NCBI GenBank assembly: GCA_903936705.1 | Contig: CAIZWN010000031.1 | Span: 1 to 37,594 of the forward strand | DNA from: an uncultured Myxococcales bacterium | Lineage (GTDB): Bacteria; Myxococcota_A; UBA9042; DTJE01 | DNA length: 37,594 bases | Direction: 5' to 3' | Shown here: piece by piece, positions 8,562-16,276 of the stretch | Numbering within the stretch: position 1 is the stretch's first letter | Layout: the number at the start of each line of letters is the position of its first letter | Made by a program: the position numbers and the translations under genes | Notes under the pieces: model-generated | Told to the model about the DNA's origin: nothing | The model's database searches: none | Seen by the model: only the letters and a program-made list of their open reading frames with translations

Positions 8562-9613
8562 GGCTTCACCTCCTTCGTCCGCCCGCGCAGCTCCAGCAGT
8601 GGAAGCGCCGATGGCGCCTTGCCGTCCATCGCGTAGATCTGATCGATCTGCGGCAGCACCTCCTCCAGGGTTTCCAGGTGCAGGCGTTGCCGGGTGACCA
8701 GCGGGGCCTTGCTGTACTCGGCCAGCAGGGCCAGGAAGCGCGCCGTCTCGCCCTTCGCGCGGTTCAGCCGTTCGACCGCGTAGCCCTCGGCCTCGAGGAT
8801 CGTCGACTTGGCCACGCCCGCGGACTTGGGGACCTCGCGGTTGTACTGTTCCCGCGCCTGGAAGATCAGGCTCTCCTTCTCCTGCTGGGCCTCGTTGACC
8901 TCGTTGAAGGCCGCCTTGACGGGTTCGGGCGGGTTCACGTCCTGGAACTTCACCGTCACGATCCGCACGCCGATGTCGTAGCCGTTCAGGATCGTCTGGA
9001 GGTTCTTCTGGATTTCCGTGGCCAGCATCGCCCGCTCGGTGGTCAGGACCTCGGTGACGTTGGAGTTGCCCACGGCCATGCGCACGGCCGCCTCCGCGAC
9101 CATCCGGATCGCTTCTTCGGGGTCCTTGATGCGGAACAGGTACTTGAAGGGGTCGGCGACCTGGTACTGGACGATCCACTCCAGGTCGCTGACGTTGAGG
9201 TCCCCGGTCAGGGTCAGGGATTCCGCCTCGAAGCCCTTCGTGGCGTACTCCGTCTTGACGTCGGCCCGGACCGTCCGGAACCCGAATTCCAACTTCAGGA
9301 CGCGTCCCGTGGCCACCTGGTAGACCCGGTCGATGCCGAAGGGCAACCGGAAGTGCAGGCCCGGGTCGGCGAAGGTCGTGAAGCGTCCGAAGCGCAGCAC
9401 CACGCCGGTTTCCTCGGTCCCGACCTGGTAGAAGCTGCTGAGCCCGCCCCAAATCGCCAGGGCGGCGGCTGCGACGGCCAGCAGCCATCGGGCGATCCGC
9501 CTGCCGTCAGGTCGCGGCCCATTCGGGCCCGCCGCGGCGCGTGTGCGTTGCGCGAACTTCTCGAATCCCTTGCGGATCGCCTCGAATGGATCCTCGTCTT
9601 GACCGTTGTACAT
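8558..9613 (-). CDS. hflK: HflK, SPFH/prohibitin membrane protein
   Basis: This encodes 351 residues. ATG at 9613 has AGGAGGC just upstream; earlier in-frame starts would run back over the J-domain gene and are rejected. The N-terminus is short and polar (DEDPFEAIRKGFEKFAQR) and lacks the long Gly-rich leader of the E. coli protein. One membrane helix covers residues ~52-70. The SPFH core follows (GTEETGVVLRFGRF, DPGLHFRLPFGIDRVYQV, DLNVSDLEWIVQYQVADPFKYLF), then NGYDIGVRIVTVKFQDVNPPEPVKAAFNEVNEAQQEKE, which is diagnostic of HflK. It partners HflC in the FtsH-regulating complex. The stop overlaps the hflC start, and the J-domain gene ends 8 bases upstream. Confidence 0.93.
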   Translation of the reverse strand: MYNGQDEDPFEAIRKGFEKFAQRTRAAAGPNGPRPDGRRIARWLLAVAAAALAIWGGLSSFYQVGTEETGVVLRFGRFTTFADPGLHFRLPFGIDRVYQVATGRVLKLEFGFRTVRADVKTEYATKGFEAESLTLTGDLNVSDLEWIVQYQVADPFKYLFRIKDPEEAIRMVAEAAVRMAVGNSNVTEVLTTERAMLATEIQKNLQTILNGYDIGVRIVTVKFQDVNPPEPVKAAFNEVNEAQQEKESLIFQAREQYNREVPKSAGVAKSTILEAEGYAVERLNRAKGETARFLALLAEYSKAPLVTRQRLHLETLEEVLPQIDQIYAMDGKAPSALPLLELRGRTKEVKP

Positions 9614-9621
9614 CGTGCCTC

Positions 9622-10005
9622 CTACCGCCGGTATGAGCGAGCCACCCGAATCACAACCCAGGCCACCAGCCAGGCCGCCAGGAACAGGATCCCCAGGCGG
9701 GGGCGGAAGCGGAACAGCAGCAGGCCGGTCGCCGCCAGCAGCACGGTCCACAGCCATGCAAGGCTGCGGCGCCGCGGGGGTCGTGCGTTTCCGGGGCCCC
9801 GGGTCGCGTCATAGCGGGTGCGGCGTTCGGGGTCGGACAGCACGTCGTAGGCCGCGTTGATCTGCTTCATGCGTTCCGCGGCGCCGGCCGAGGGGTTCAC
9901 GTCCGGGTGGTACATGCGCGACAGCCGATTCCGGGCCGCCTCGATCACCTCGGGTTCCGCAAGGGGGTCCACCTGGAGGATCCGGTAGTAGTCGGTCGCT
10001 TCCAT
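9622..10005 (-). CDS. Membrane-anchored J-domain protein
   Basis: This encodes 127 residues starting from ATG 10005. Residues 4-67 form a J-domain: DYYRILQVDPLAEPEVIEAARNRL, the essential HPD at 33-35, and INAAYDVLSDPERRTRYD. A short basic linker (PRRRS) leads to two hydrophobic stretches (residues ~77-96 and ~100-118) and a basic end. The protein thus tethers a DnaK-stimulating domain to the inner membrane and lacks the Gly/Phe and zinc regions of DnaJ. It lies 8 bases upstream of hflK on the same strand, so it probably belongs to one operon that combines a chaperone-recruiting factor with the FtsH-regulating complex. A membrane-quality-control role is inferred from that context. The promoter region has been reshaped by the tRNA-Gly repeat at 10076-10118. 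Confidence 0.85.
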   Translation of the reverse strand: MEATDYYRILQVDPLAEPEVIEAARNRLSRMYHPDVNPSAGAAERMKQINAAYDVLSDPERRTRYDATRGPGNARPPRRRSLAWLWTVLLAATGLLLFRFRPRLGILFLAAWLVAWVVIRVARSYRR

Positions 10006-10048
10006 GGTGCGGAGTGTAGCGCAAACCGGCGACTTGCGGGATCTCGGC

Positions 10049-10070
10049 GCCCCGGCATCACCGGGGCTTT
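10049..10070. terminator. Hairpin next to the displaced tRNA-Gly half
   Basis: GCCCCGG-CATCA-CCGGGGC is a 7-bp perfect stem, followed on the + strand by CTTTCTTC. It lies directly 3' of the displaced tRNA-Gly half (tRNA on the - strand). It probably terminated the tRNA before the 8.4 kb segment separated them. The T-rich side is on the + strand, so the direction of action is uncertain. Confidence 0.4.
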
Positions 10071-10075
10071 CTTCA

Positions 10076-10118
10076 GAGCGGGAAACGGGAGTCGAACCCG
10101 CGACCTACAGCTTGGGAA
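10076..10118 (-). repeat. Displaced 3' half of tRNA-Gly: left attachment-type repeat
   Basis: These 43 bases are identical to 18482-18524, which is the 3' half of the intact tRNA-Gly(CCC) gene from the anticodon loop to the discriminator. The match stops at 10119 (A instead of G). The 5' half is absent, so it is not a functional tRNA. It has the expected form of the displaced attL/attR copy left when an element integrates in the 3' part of a tRNA gene. Confidence 0.85.
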
Positions 10119-10464
10119 ACAAGAACAGCCCCCGAAATCTCGGGGATGACTTCTTGATGGATCAACGGGTTGGGCATCACCCCCCGATTTGTCGGGGGTA
10201 CCCGAACGGCCGGTGGTGTGACCCGGTGAGGGCAAAATCCCTGATTTCGGACGTGACCGCTTTCGCTGGGCAGACCAACAAGTTCGAGGACGTGTTCGAG
10301 CAACAGAACGTGGACACGGGGCTGGTCCTCAAGGCCAGGAGGACAGGGTCGGTAAACCGAAGTACCGTCAATAACAATAGTTTCTTCCTCCCGACCAGAG
10401 TACAGTGGTCGAACTACCGAGTTTCCCGCCACATTCGGCTGCTCTTCCAGAGCGGGGATGGACG
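10119..10464. other. Spacer with two matching hairpins inside the left end of the island
   Basis: No gene is supported. Two similar palindromes occur: CCCCGA-AATC-TCGGGG at 10130-10145 and CCCCCGA-TTTG-TCGGGGG at 10181-10198. Further on, the + strand is open and protein-like between about 10247 and 10350 (QTNKFEDVFEQQNVDTGLV) but has no start, so it may be a gene fragment. Confidence 0.4.
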
Positions 10465-11755
10465 ATGACCATGCGATCCACCTGGATCACGTTCGCCGGA
10501 GTGTTTGTACTCGCCTGCGGGATTGTCGCGGGGGGCTACGCTTACTACTCCCACGAACGGGCCGCTATCCGTGACTCCAGGCTGGCCGACCTGAAGACCA
10601 TCGCCGAGTCGAGGTCCCAGGAGATCACCCGATGGCGCGAAGAACGTCTCAAGGAGGCGCGCCTCTACTCCCGGACCGTGTTGCGTCACCCTGTCCTCAT
10701 CTGGAAGAGTGCAAGCGACCCGGAACGCGAAAGGACTGAGTTGCTCGCCAGGATGAGGGTGCTCCAGGAGAACGAGGGCTACCAGGACGTCATCCTGACC
10801 GATCTCGACGGGACGGTCCGGCTCGCGGTGGATCCGCGTGTCGCCGAACTCCCGCCGGAGGAACTTAGGCTGTTGGCCCGGTCCGAGGCTGCGCGTGACG
10901 CCGTCTTCGGGGAGCCCTTCCGCTGCTCGATCTGCAACCACCTTCACCTCGACGTGGCGGCCCCGATTCTGGACGACCAGGAGCGCCCGGTTGCCGTTCT
11001 GATCCTGCGGACGGATCCCGAGGCCACCGTGTTCCCGCTGGTCCAGTCCTGGCCTTCCGCCAGCACGACCGCCGAGACCCTGCTGGTCCGGAGGGACGGT
11101 GGCGAAGCCTTGCTGCTGAACGTGCTGCGCCACAAGAAAGACCCGGCCCTGACGATCCGGTTCCCCTTGTCGCAAACGGAGGTTCCCGCGGTCCAGGCCG
11201 TCACCGGCCACACCGGGGTGTTCGAAGGCCGCGACTACCGGGACATTTCCGTCGTGGCCGAGCTTCTGTCTGTGAAGGGCTCGTCGTGGTTCATGGTGTC
11301 GAAGATCGACCGGGCGGAGATCTTCGCGGAGGTCCACTCGAAGGCGCAGTTCGTGCTCGTCCTTGGTTTCCTGGCCATCATCCTGGTTGCATCTGCTGGC
11401 GCCCTCATGTCCAGCCGCCGCAGGCTGGGCCTTCAGGATTCGCTGCTGCGGTCGGAACGGGAGCGTCGGGAGGCCGCCGAGGAGGCCCACGTCACCCTGT
11501 ACAGCATCGGCGACGGTGTGATCTCGACAGACGTGGCGGGCCGCGTTACGCGCATGAACCCGGTGGCCGAGACCCTGACCGGCTGGACCGAGGCGTCGGC
11601 CTTGGGTCAACCGATTGCGGCGGTCTTTCGGGTCATCAACGAGGAAACCCGTGCTCCCGTCGAGAACCCCGTCGAGCACGTTCTGCGGGCCGGGGTTGTC
11701 GTCGGGCTTGCGAACCACTCGGTGCTCATATCCCGCGACGGCACCGAGTACCCGG
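10465..11755 (+). pseudogene. Truncated membrane sensor (extracellular sensor + PAS), kinase part lost
   Basis: ATG 10465 follows GGGGATGG. The protein has a membrane helix (residues ~5-27) and a periplasmic sensor of ~270 residues with Cache-like features ([59 protein letters not shown]). A second membrane helix (~residues 295-314) and a PAS domain follow ([41 protein letters not shown]). In intact relatives the PAS domain continues and leads to a histidine kinase or GGDEF module. Here the homology stops near 11755 and the frame runs on without meaning to a stop at 12018, across a tyrosine-recombinase tail in another frame. The gene was therefore cut by insertion or deletion. It could still make a membrane sensor without output. 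Confidence 0.75.
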
Positions 11756-11911
11756 GTCACCGAGTTGTACTCGCACCTGCTGCCAAACGCCCTGGCAGCT
11801 GCCCGCACGGCGGTCAGCTTCACCTCGCCGGTCAGTGCGGCCGAAGCCACGGCCAGGAAGGCCTGGGGTACCAAGGGGCCAGTCGTCCAGAAGACCGGAA
11901 CGAAGGGGTGA
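11756..11911 (+). pseudogene. C-terminal tail of a tyrosine recombinase (integrase copy 3)
   Basis: Frame 2 reads [20 protein letters not shown] and on to a TGA at 11909-11911. The T-E-x-YSHLLP block is the hallmark C-terminal box of phage-type integrases, with the Tyr as the nucleophile. Everything upstream, including the Arg and His-x-x-Arg boxes, is missing and replaced by the truncated sensor gene. It is immediately followed by the CCGTCCCC palindrome. The gene cannot make an active recombinase. Confidence 0.8.
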
Positions 11912-11933
11912 AAAGAAGTGGTTTTCGACGAAA

Positions 11934-11976
11934 CCGTCCCCAGGACCGTCCCCACGCGGGGCGTTCCTGGGGACGG
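11934..11976. repeat. Perfect 12-bp CCGTCCCCAGGA palindrome after the integrase tail
   Basis: CCGTCCCCAGGA (11934-11945) pairs with TCCTGGGGACGG (11965-11976). An inner CCCC/GGGG pair sits between them. The same CCGTCCCC-type sequence follows the integrase tails at 5618 and 18260. It may be a REP-like element or the former terminator of the integrase gene. There is no T-run. Confidence 0.6.
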
Positions 11977-12257
11977 GAATCGTGCAACATCTTGTTATGT
12001 TGGCCTGTTGGCGGTTGAAGGAGCACGGTTGACTTACAGCTTTGTAGAATGGTTGTCGATTTTTGGAGCCCTTCCATCCACCCTCTGGACCGTCCCCGGG
12101 CCACCCTCTGACCGTCAGCAGTTTTCGTCCTGAAGCTCGATCAGGAGCCCTGCGGATTTCGCCGATCCCGATTCTTGCGGTCAGGTCCGATGGGTGGTAT
12201 TACCCGGCAGACATTCGTAACACCGGGGCGGCTTGTCCCCGGAAGGGAGGCGACGGG
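11977..12257. other. Upstream region of the nickel operon
   Basis: This spacer holds a further ACCGTCCCCGGGC motif near 12089 and then the NikR-controlled promoter (separate entry, 12175-12223). No complete gene is supported between the palindrome and ATG 12258. Confidence 0.5.
12175..12223 (+). promoter_or_regulatory. Nickel-operon promoter overlapped by a NikR box
   Basis: The operator is GTATTAC (12197-12203), 13 bases, GTAACAC (12217-12223). Extended by one base each side, the arms are GGTATTAC and GTAACACC, with one mismatch to a perfect inverted repeat. From memory, delta-proteobacterial NikR sites are GTGTTAC-N13/14-GTAACAC, which this matches closely. A -35 TTGCGG (12175-12180) and -10 TATTAC (12198-12203) are 17 bases apart, so bound NikR would cover the -10. 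The first gene of the operon starts 34 bases downstream and nikR ends the cluster. Confidence 0.8.
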
Positions 12258-12734
12258 ATGGATTACAGGAAGGGCTGGCCGGCGTTGGTGATCGTGGTCC
12301 AGGCCCTGGCGTGTGGCGGAGGAAGCGGGTCCGCGACCGTCAGCATCAAGAACGACTTCGGGGCCATGCCCCCCTGGACGATCTGCCACGCGAACTACCT
12401 GGACGTGGAGTTCGGGAAGATCGCCATCGGCGCATCCTCCGACCCGCAGAAGGTCCCGCCGGGCCTGGACTTCGTGCTGATGGTTGCCGCCTGGAACGAC
12501 CCCGACTGTGCACCAGAGCACTGCCTGCCCATCGCGACCTCGACCGAGGAGGAGGTCGTGGACGGGCAGACGCGGACCATCACCGTCGCGATGGCGAACC
12601 ACCAGGGCCCGTGCCCGCCCGAAGGGGTCGCGCCCATCCCGCAGGCCCAGTACGACCGGATCCTCCAGTTGTACCCGGAGTACGGATTCAAGCCGTACGC
12701 CGACAGGGCCCTGAACCCGCAGTGCGCCCAGTGA
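12258..12734 (+). CDS. Small lipoprotein, first gene of the NikR-controlled operon
   Basis: This encodes 158 residues. ATG 12258 follows GGGAGG, and the protein opens with a signal peptide ending in an ALAC lipobox. The mature part begins GGGSGSATVSIKNDFG and looks beta-rich. It contains five spaced Cys (TICH, DCAPEHC, GPCP, PQC) that may form disulphides or bind metal. I do not recognise the family. Its GTGA stop/start overlap with the next lipoprotein gene, and its position directly behind the NikR box, tie both to nickel uptake. They could be periplasmic metal or chelate handling proteins or accessory subunits of the TonB receptor. That role is inferred from context only. Confidence 0.75.
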   Translation: MDYRKGWPALVIVVQALACGGGSGSATVSIKNDFGAMPPWTICHANYLDVEFGKIAIGASSDPQKVPPGLDFVLMVAAWNDPDCAPEHCLPIATSTEEEVVDGQTRTITVAMANHQGPCPPEGVAPIPQAQYDRILQLYPEYGFKPYADRALNPQCAQ

Positions 12735-13168
12735 CGTTCCACTGTCGCAGACGGGCCGGCTCATGGCGAGCGGTCCTCGTCGCCTTCCTGGTCGTGCCCG
12801 CCACGCTGGCGACGGGCTGCGATCTGGACTACCCCGAGGTCGTCGTCGTCAACCGTATCGCGGCGGACGTGGTGATCCGGGACCCGAGCTTCAACGGGTG
12901 CCGGTGGAACGTCACCCTGAACTTCGGGGACACCACGATCCCGAAGCGCTGCCTGCCCGGGGATGACCGCGTCCACTTCCAGAAGCTCGACCTCGGGAAG
13001 TACGCCGACGACCTGGCTGCAGCGGGGACCGACGTCCCGGAACCGATGTGGTTCAACTACCAGACGGTCAGCGTGAAGAGGGTCGGCGAGGGGGACTTCC
13101 GAGTGTTCGACGTCACGGCGGATGACCTGGAGCAGGACTTTTCGATCCCGGGGCCCTACGGGCACTGA
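12731..13168 (+). CDS. Second small lipoprotein of the nickel operon
   Basis: This encodes 145 residues and starts at GTG 12731, which shares GTGA with the stop of the preceding gene. The N-terminus is basic and then hydrophobic, ending in an ATGC lipobox at about residue 31. The mature protein is acidic and strand-rich (PEVVVVNRIAADVVIRD, RWNVTLNFGDTTIPKRC, MWFNYQTVSVKRV) with two further Cys. No known domain is recognised. Like its neighbour, it starts its mature part with a short strand that could be a common fold, but they do not align convincingly by eye. The TonB receptor starts 12 bases downstream, so the lipoproteins and receptor are probably made together at the outer membrane. Confidence 0.75.
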   Translation: MTFHCRRRAGSWRAVLVAFLVVPATLATGCDLDYPEVVVVNRIAADVVIRDPSFNGCRWNVTLNFGDTTIPKRCLPGDDRVHFQKLDLGKYADDLAAAGTDVPEPMWFNYQTVSVKRVGEGDFRVFDVTADDLEQDFSIPGPYGH

Positions 13169-13179
13169 CAGGGGGGCGG

Positions 13180-15108
13180 GTGCATCGGTTGCTGCCCACG
13201 GTGGTCCTGGCGTTGGCGGTGTGCTCGATTGCGCAGGCACAGACGACCGAGCCGCCGCTGCCCGAGCCCCTTGCGTCCGGCAGCGAAGCGGTGCCCTCCG
13301 ATGTCCGGCCCGGGGAAGCGCCTCCGGTCAACGAGACCGTGATCAAGGCGCCTCGCCCCGTCTCGCCCGACCGCACCCAGGACCAGTTGGTAATCCCGGG
13401 CGACCGGCTGCGGGAAAGTCCCAAGCCGAACCTGTTCGAGGCCCTCGCCCAGGAGTCCGCCTCGATCCACGTGACCCGGCGCGGCGTGGGACCGGGAGGG
13501 GTGTCCTCGGGTGCCTCCGGGGGCCTGACAATCCGGGGCCTCGGCGGCAGTCCCAACACGCAGGTCGTGGTGGTCGAGGACGGGGTGCCGGACGTGCAGG
13601 GCATCTTCGGCCACCCGCTGCCCGACGCCTACGTGCCGGACCTGATCGACGAGGTCGTCGTCGTGGAAGGCGGCGATTCGGTGCTGTACGGGACCAACGC
13701 GATGGGTGCCGCGATCCTGCTGCGCAGCCGCTGGAGGGACTTCGACGGCTGGGAGGTCGGGTCGGACACGTCTTACGGCAGCTACACCACTCTGGGCGAA
13801 ACGGCGACGGCGCTGGTGCGTCATGGAGGGTGGGACGGCGCCTTCGCGCTGCACGCGTTGCGGACCGATGGCCACCGGGATGGGGCTGGAGGGGCGGATC
13901 TGGTCCTCCAGAGCGCGGGCCGGTACCGGTTCGACAGCGGCTGGAGCATCGCCCTTCGGAACAAGGCAGTCCATGTCACAGGTGGCGACCCGGGAACGGT
14001 CGAGCACCCCTACACCGACCACACGTTCGACGTCTGGCGGGACAACATGTCTGCGACCGTCGAATACAATCGCCCCGGCCTGCGCGTGACCCTGCTGCCC
14101 TATGCGAACGTCGGGCGCCACCAGTTGTACGACGGCTTCCAGTCGAAGGACTGGACGGTGGGCGGGAACGTCGAGGCGTCGATCCGGCTGCACCGGGACG
14201 TGGACCTGCTGCTGGGCCTGAACGCCCAGGAAGTGGACGGGACCATCGACAACCGGATCCAGGGCGCGTCCCAGGCCATCGACGCGACGGTGGACTTCGC
14301 GCACTACAACCAGTTGACCTGGCGGCCGGTGAAGGGCCTGTCCTTCGTGGCGGGGACGCGGGAACTGTACAGCCTGAAGTACGGCTTCGTGTTCCTGGGC
14401 AAGGCCGGGTTCCGGTGGAACTTCTGGGACGGGCTGTACGTGCGATCCCGCGTGACCCGGAACTTCCGTCAGCCGACGATCCGTGAACTGTACCTGCCGT
14501 ACCCCGTGGCCAACCCGGACCTGAAGCCCGAGACCTCGTTGAACTGGGACGCCACGATCGGCTACAGCGACTACCGCCACGTCGAGGTCTCGGTCACGGG
14601 CTTCAGGACGCAGGCGAAGGATCTGATCAAGTATTTCGGCGCCTGGCCCGCGGCCGAGGTGGTCAACATCGACTCCATCGTGGTCTGGGGCGTGGAAGGG
14701 CGCGTGGCCGTCCGCGATCTCGGGCCGTTCGGGGCGTCCCTGTCGGGGATGTGGCAGGACGTGGGCCGCTACACCCGCCAGAACCCGAACGCGAAAATGG
14801 ACTTCACGCTGTCCCTGGCGCACGAGTTCGGCAGCCACCGGATCGCTGGGAGCGTCACGGGAGAGTGGGACCACGGGCTGTACATGGCCGATTACGGCCG
14901 GAAGCCTTTGCCGGACGCCTTCTTCGTGGACGTCGACGTGCGATACCGGTTCTCGGATCCGGGTAAGGGGTGGGCGGTCGAGCCGTACCTGGTCCTGCGC
15001 AACGTCCTGAACCGGAAGTACGAATTCATCCAGGGCTACCAGATGCCCGGGTTCAACGCGCTGGTCGGCCTGAAGGTCGCCCTGGACGGGAAATGGCCGA
15101 CACCCTGA
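13180..15108 (+). CDS. TonB-dependent outer-membrane receptor, probably for a nickel species
   Basis: This encodes 642 residues, starting at GTG 13180 after GGGGGGC. A signal peptide is cleaved near residue 20 (AQAQ). A TonB-box-like ETVIKA lies at residues 52-57. The plug domain shows LFEALAQESASIHVTRRG, GGLTIRGLGGSPNTQVVVVEDGVPD and VEVVEGGDSVLYGTNAMGAAI-type motifs. The rest is an alternating beta-barrel ending RNVLNRKYEFIQGYQMPGFNALVGLKVAL. The length is typical of small cobalamin/metallophore-type receptors. These proteins use TonB energy to import chelated metals. The substrate is assigned by context: the operon has a NikR box, an ECF transporter and nikR. A cobamide receptor is the main alternative. 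Confidence 0.88.
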   Translation: MHRLLPTVVLALAVCSIAQAQTTEPPLPEPLASGSEAVPSDVRPGEAPPVNETVIKAPRPVSPDRTQDQLVIPGDRLRESPKPNLFEALAQESASIHVTRRGVGPGGVSSGASGGLTIRGLGGSPNTQVVVVEDGVPDVQGIFGHPLPDAYVPDLIDEVVVVEGGDSVLYGTNAMGAAILLRSRWRDFDGWEVGSDTSYGSYTTLGETATALVRHGGWDGAFALHALRTDGHRDGAGGADLVLQSAGRYRFDSGWSIALRNKAVHVTGGDPGTVEHPYTDHTFDVWRDNMSATVEYNRPGLRVTLLPYANVGRHQLYDGFQSKDWTVGGNVEASIRLHRDVDLLLGLNAQEVDGTIDNRIQGASQAIDATVDFAHYNQLTWRPVKGLSFVAGTRELYSLKYGFVFLGKAGFRWNFWDGLYVRSRVTRNFRQPTIRELYLPYPVANPDLKPETSLNWDATIGYSDYRHVEVSVTGFRTQAKDLIKYFGAWPAAEVVNIDSIVVWGVEGRVAVRDLGPFGASLSGMWQDVGRYTRQNPNAKMDFTLSLAHEFGSHRIAGSVTGEWDHGLYMADYGRKPLPDAFFVDVDVRYRFSDPGKGWAVEPYLVLRNVLNRKYEFIQGYQMPGFNALVGLKVALDGKWPTP

Positions 15109-15126
15109 AACCGAACGGGAGGCTCG

Positions 15127-15645
15127 ATGAGACCACGGGACCTCGCGTACTGTGGATCGTTCGGGGCGGCGGCCCTGCTGATGCCCGCGCTGTTCCACGT
15201 AGTGCACCTGGGCCACGTCTTCCTCCCGATGTTCCTGCCGCTGGTCGCCCTGGCCTTCCTGGTCGGGCCGGGGCCGGCCGTGCTGACCGCATGCACCGTG
15301 CCGCTGCTTTCCGGCGTGTTGACCGGGATGCCGCCGTTCTGGCCTCCAGTCGGTCCCTTCATGGCGGTCGAACTCGCGGCCACCTGCGGCGTGATCGCGC
15401 TGGCCCGGCGATGGAGGCCGCGCTGGATCGAATGGATGGTCCTCGTGCCCGCCCTGCTCATCGGGCGCGTCACCTACCTTGGATTGGTGTACGTGTTCGC
15501 GCAGTGGGTCGACCTTCCGGCCGGGTTCCTGGCGGGGATCTCATTCCTGGTCGGGTGGCCGGGCATGGTCCTGATGCTCGTGGTCGTGCCGCCGGTCGTG
15601 CGTCGGATCGGGAGCCGGCAGGCAACGTCGGAAAGGAGGGAGTGA
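15127..15645 (+). CDS. ECF transporter substrate-binding (S) component, not NikM-type
   Basis: This encodes 172 residues. ATG 15127 follows GGGAGG. The protein has about five or six membrane helices. The N-terminal half shows FHVVHLGHVFLPMFLPLVALAFLVGPG and PLLSGVLTGMPPFWPP, a pattern I know from ECF S components of unassigned substrate. It lacks the MHIPDG metal-binding N-terminus of CbiM/NikM. Three His (two in FHVVH and one in LGH) could contact a metal or chelate. With the T and A components downstream it should form an inner-membrane importer. NikR control suggests nickel or a nickel chelate. The missing NikM signature makes the substrate the most open question of the locus. Confidence 0.7.
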   Translation: MRPRDLAYCGSFGAAALLMPALFHVVHLGHVFLPMFLPLVALAFLVGPGPAVLTACTVPLLSGVLTGMPPFWPPVGPFMAVELAATCGVIALARRWRPRWIEWMVLVPALLIGRVTYLGLVYVFAQWVDLPAGFLAGISFLVGWPGMVLMLVVVPPVVRRIGSRQATSERRE

Positions 15646-15649
15646 CGAG

Positions 15650-16273
15650 ATGGACAGTACGAGGCTCGAAGTGCGACGCGCCTTCTTCGACGGCATTTCG
15701 TCGAAGTGGGATGGCTGGGAGGATCTGGCGCGGCTGCAGCAACGCCTTGCGGCGGGGCTCGACGAGTTCGGGCTGGAACCGGATGAGACGGTGCTCGACG
15801 TCGGGTGCGGCACCGGGAACCTGACCCTGGCGCTGACCCGCAAACTCTCGAACCGCGGTCGCGTGGTCGCCCTGGACCTGTCCCCCGGGATGATCGAACA
15901 GGCGCGGCGCAAGGTCCCGGATGCCCGGGTCGCGTGGCATGTCGGAACCGCGGACAGCGTTCCCCTGCCTGACGGGAGCGCGGACCGGGCAATCCTGTAC
16001 TCGGTATGGCCCCATCTGGAGCACCGCGAGCGCGTCGTCGCCGAACTGGCGCGCATCCTGCGACCTGCCCGGCCCGCGCATGTGTGGCACCTTTCGTCCC
16101 GTCATCGGATCAACGAGATTCACGCGGGCGCCGGGGAAGCCGTGCGCCACGACGTCCTGCCCGTGGCGGCGGAAACGGCCCGGGTGTTCGCTGCCGCCGG
16201 GTTCGTGGTGACGTCCACCGTGGACGACGACGATCGGTACCTCGTGACCGCCGTTTCCCCGGGAAAGGAGTAG
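15650..16273 (+). CDS. Class I SAM-dependent methyltransferase within the nickel operon
   Basis: This encodes 207 residues. ATG 15650 lies five bases after the stop of the S component, with AAAGGAGG upstream. The N-terminus is RRAFFDGISSKWDGW, as in UbiE/menaquinone-type methyltransferases. Motif I is VLDVGCGTGN at 48-57, followed by VVALDLSPGMIEQARRK and a motif IV region (DGSADRAILYSVWPHL). The C-terminal third is short and has several His and Asp. The enzyme transfers a methyl group from SAM to a small molecule. Its position between ECF subunits suggests it modifies or processes the imported metal ligand, but the substrate cannot be read from the sequence. Confidence 0.8.
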   Translation: MDSTRLEVRRAFFDGISSKWDGWEDLARLQQRLAAGLDEFGLEPDETVLDVGCGTGNLTLALTRKLSNRGRVVALDLSPGMIEQARRKVPDARVAWHVGTADSVPLPDGSADRAILYSVWPHLEHRERVVAELARILRPARPAHVWHLSSRHRINEIHAGAGEAVRHDVLPVAAETARVFAAAGFVVTSTVDDDDRYLVTAVSPGKE

Positions 16274-16276
16274 CCG

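Noticed and set aside
7626-9488. A 620-codon minus-strand frame covering hflC and part of hflK
   Set aside because: Its N-terminal half is an out-of-frame, Gly/Arg-rich shadow of hflK; the true hflC start is the ATG overlapping the hflK stop.
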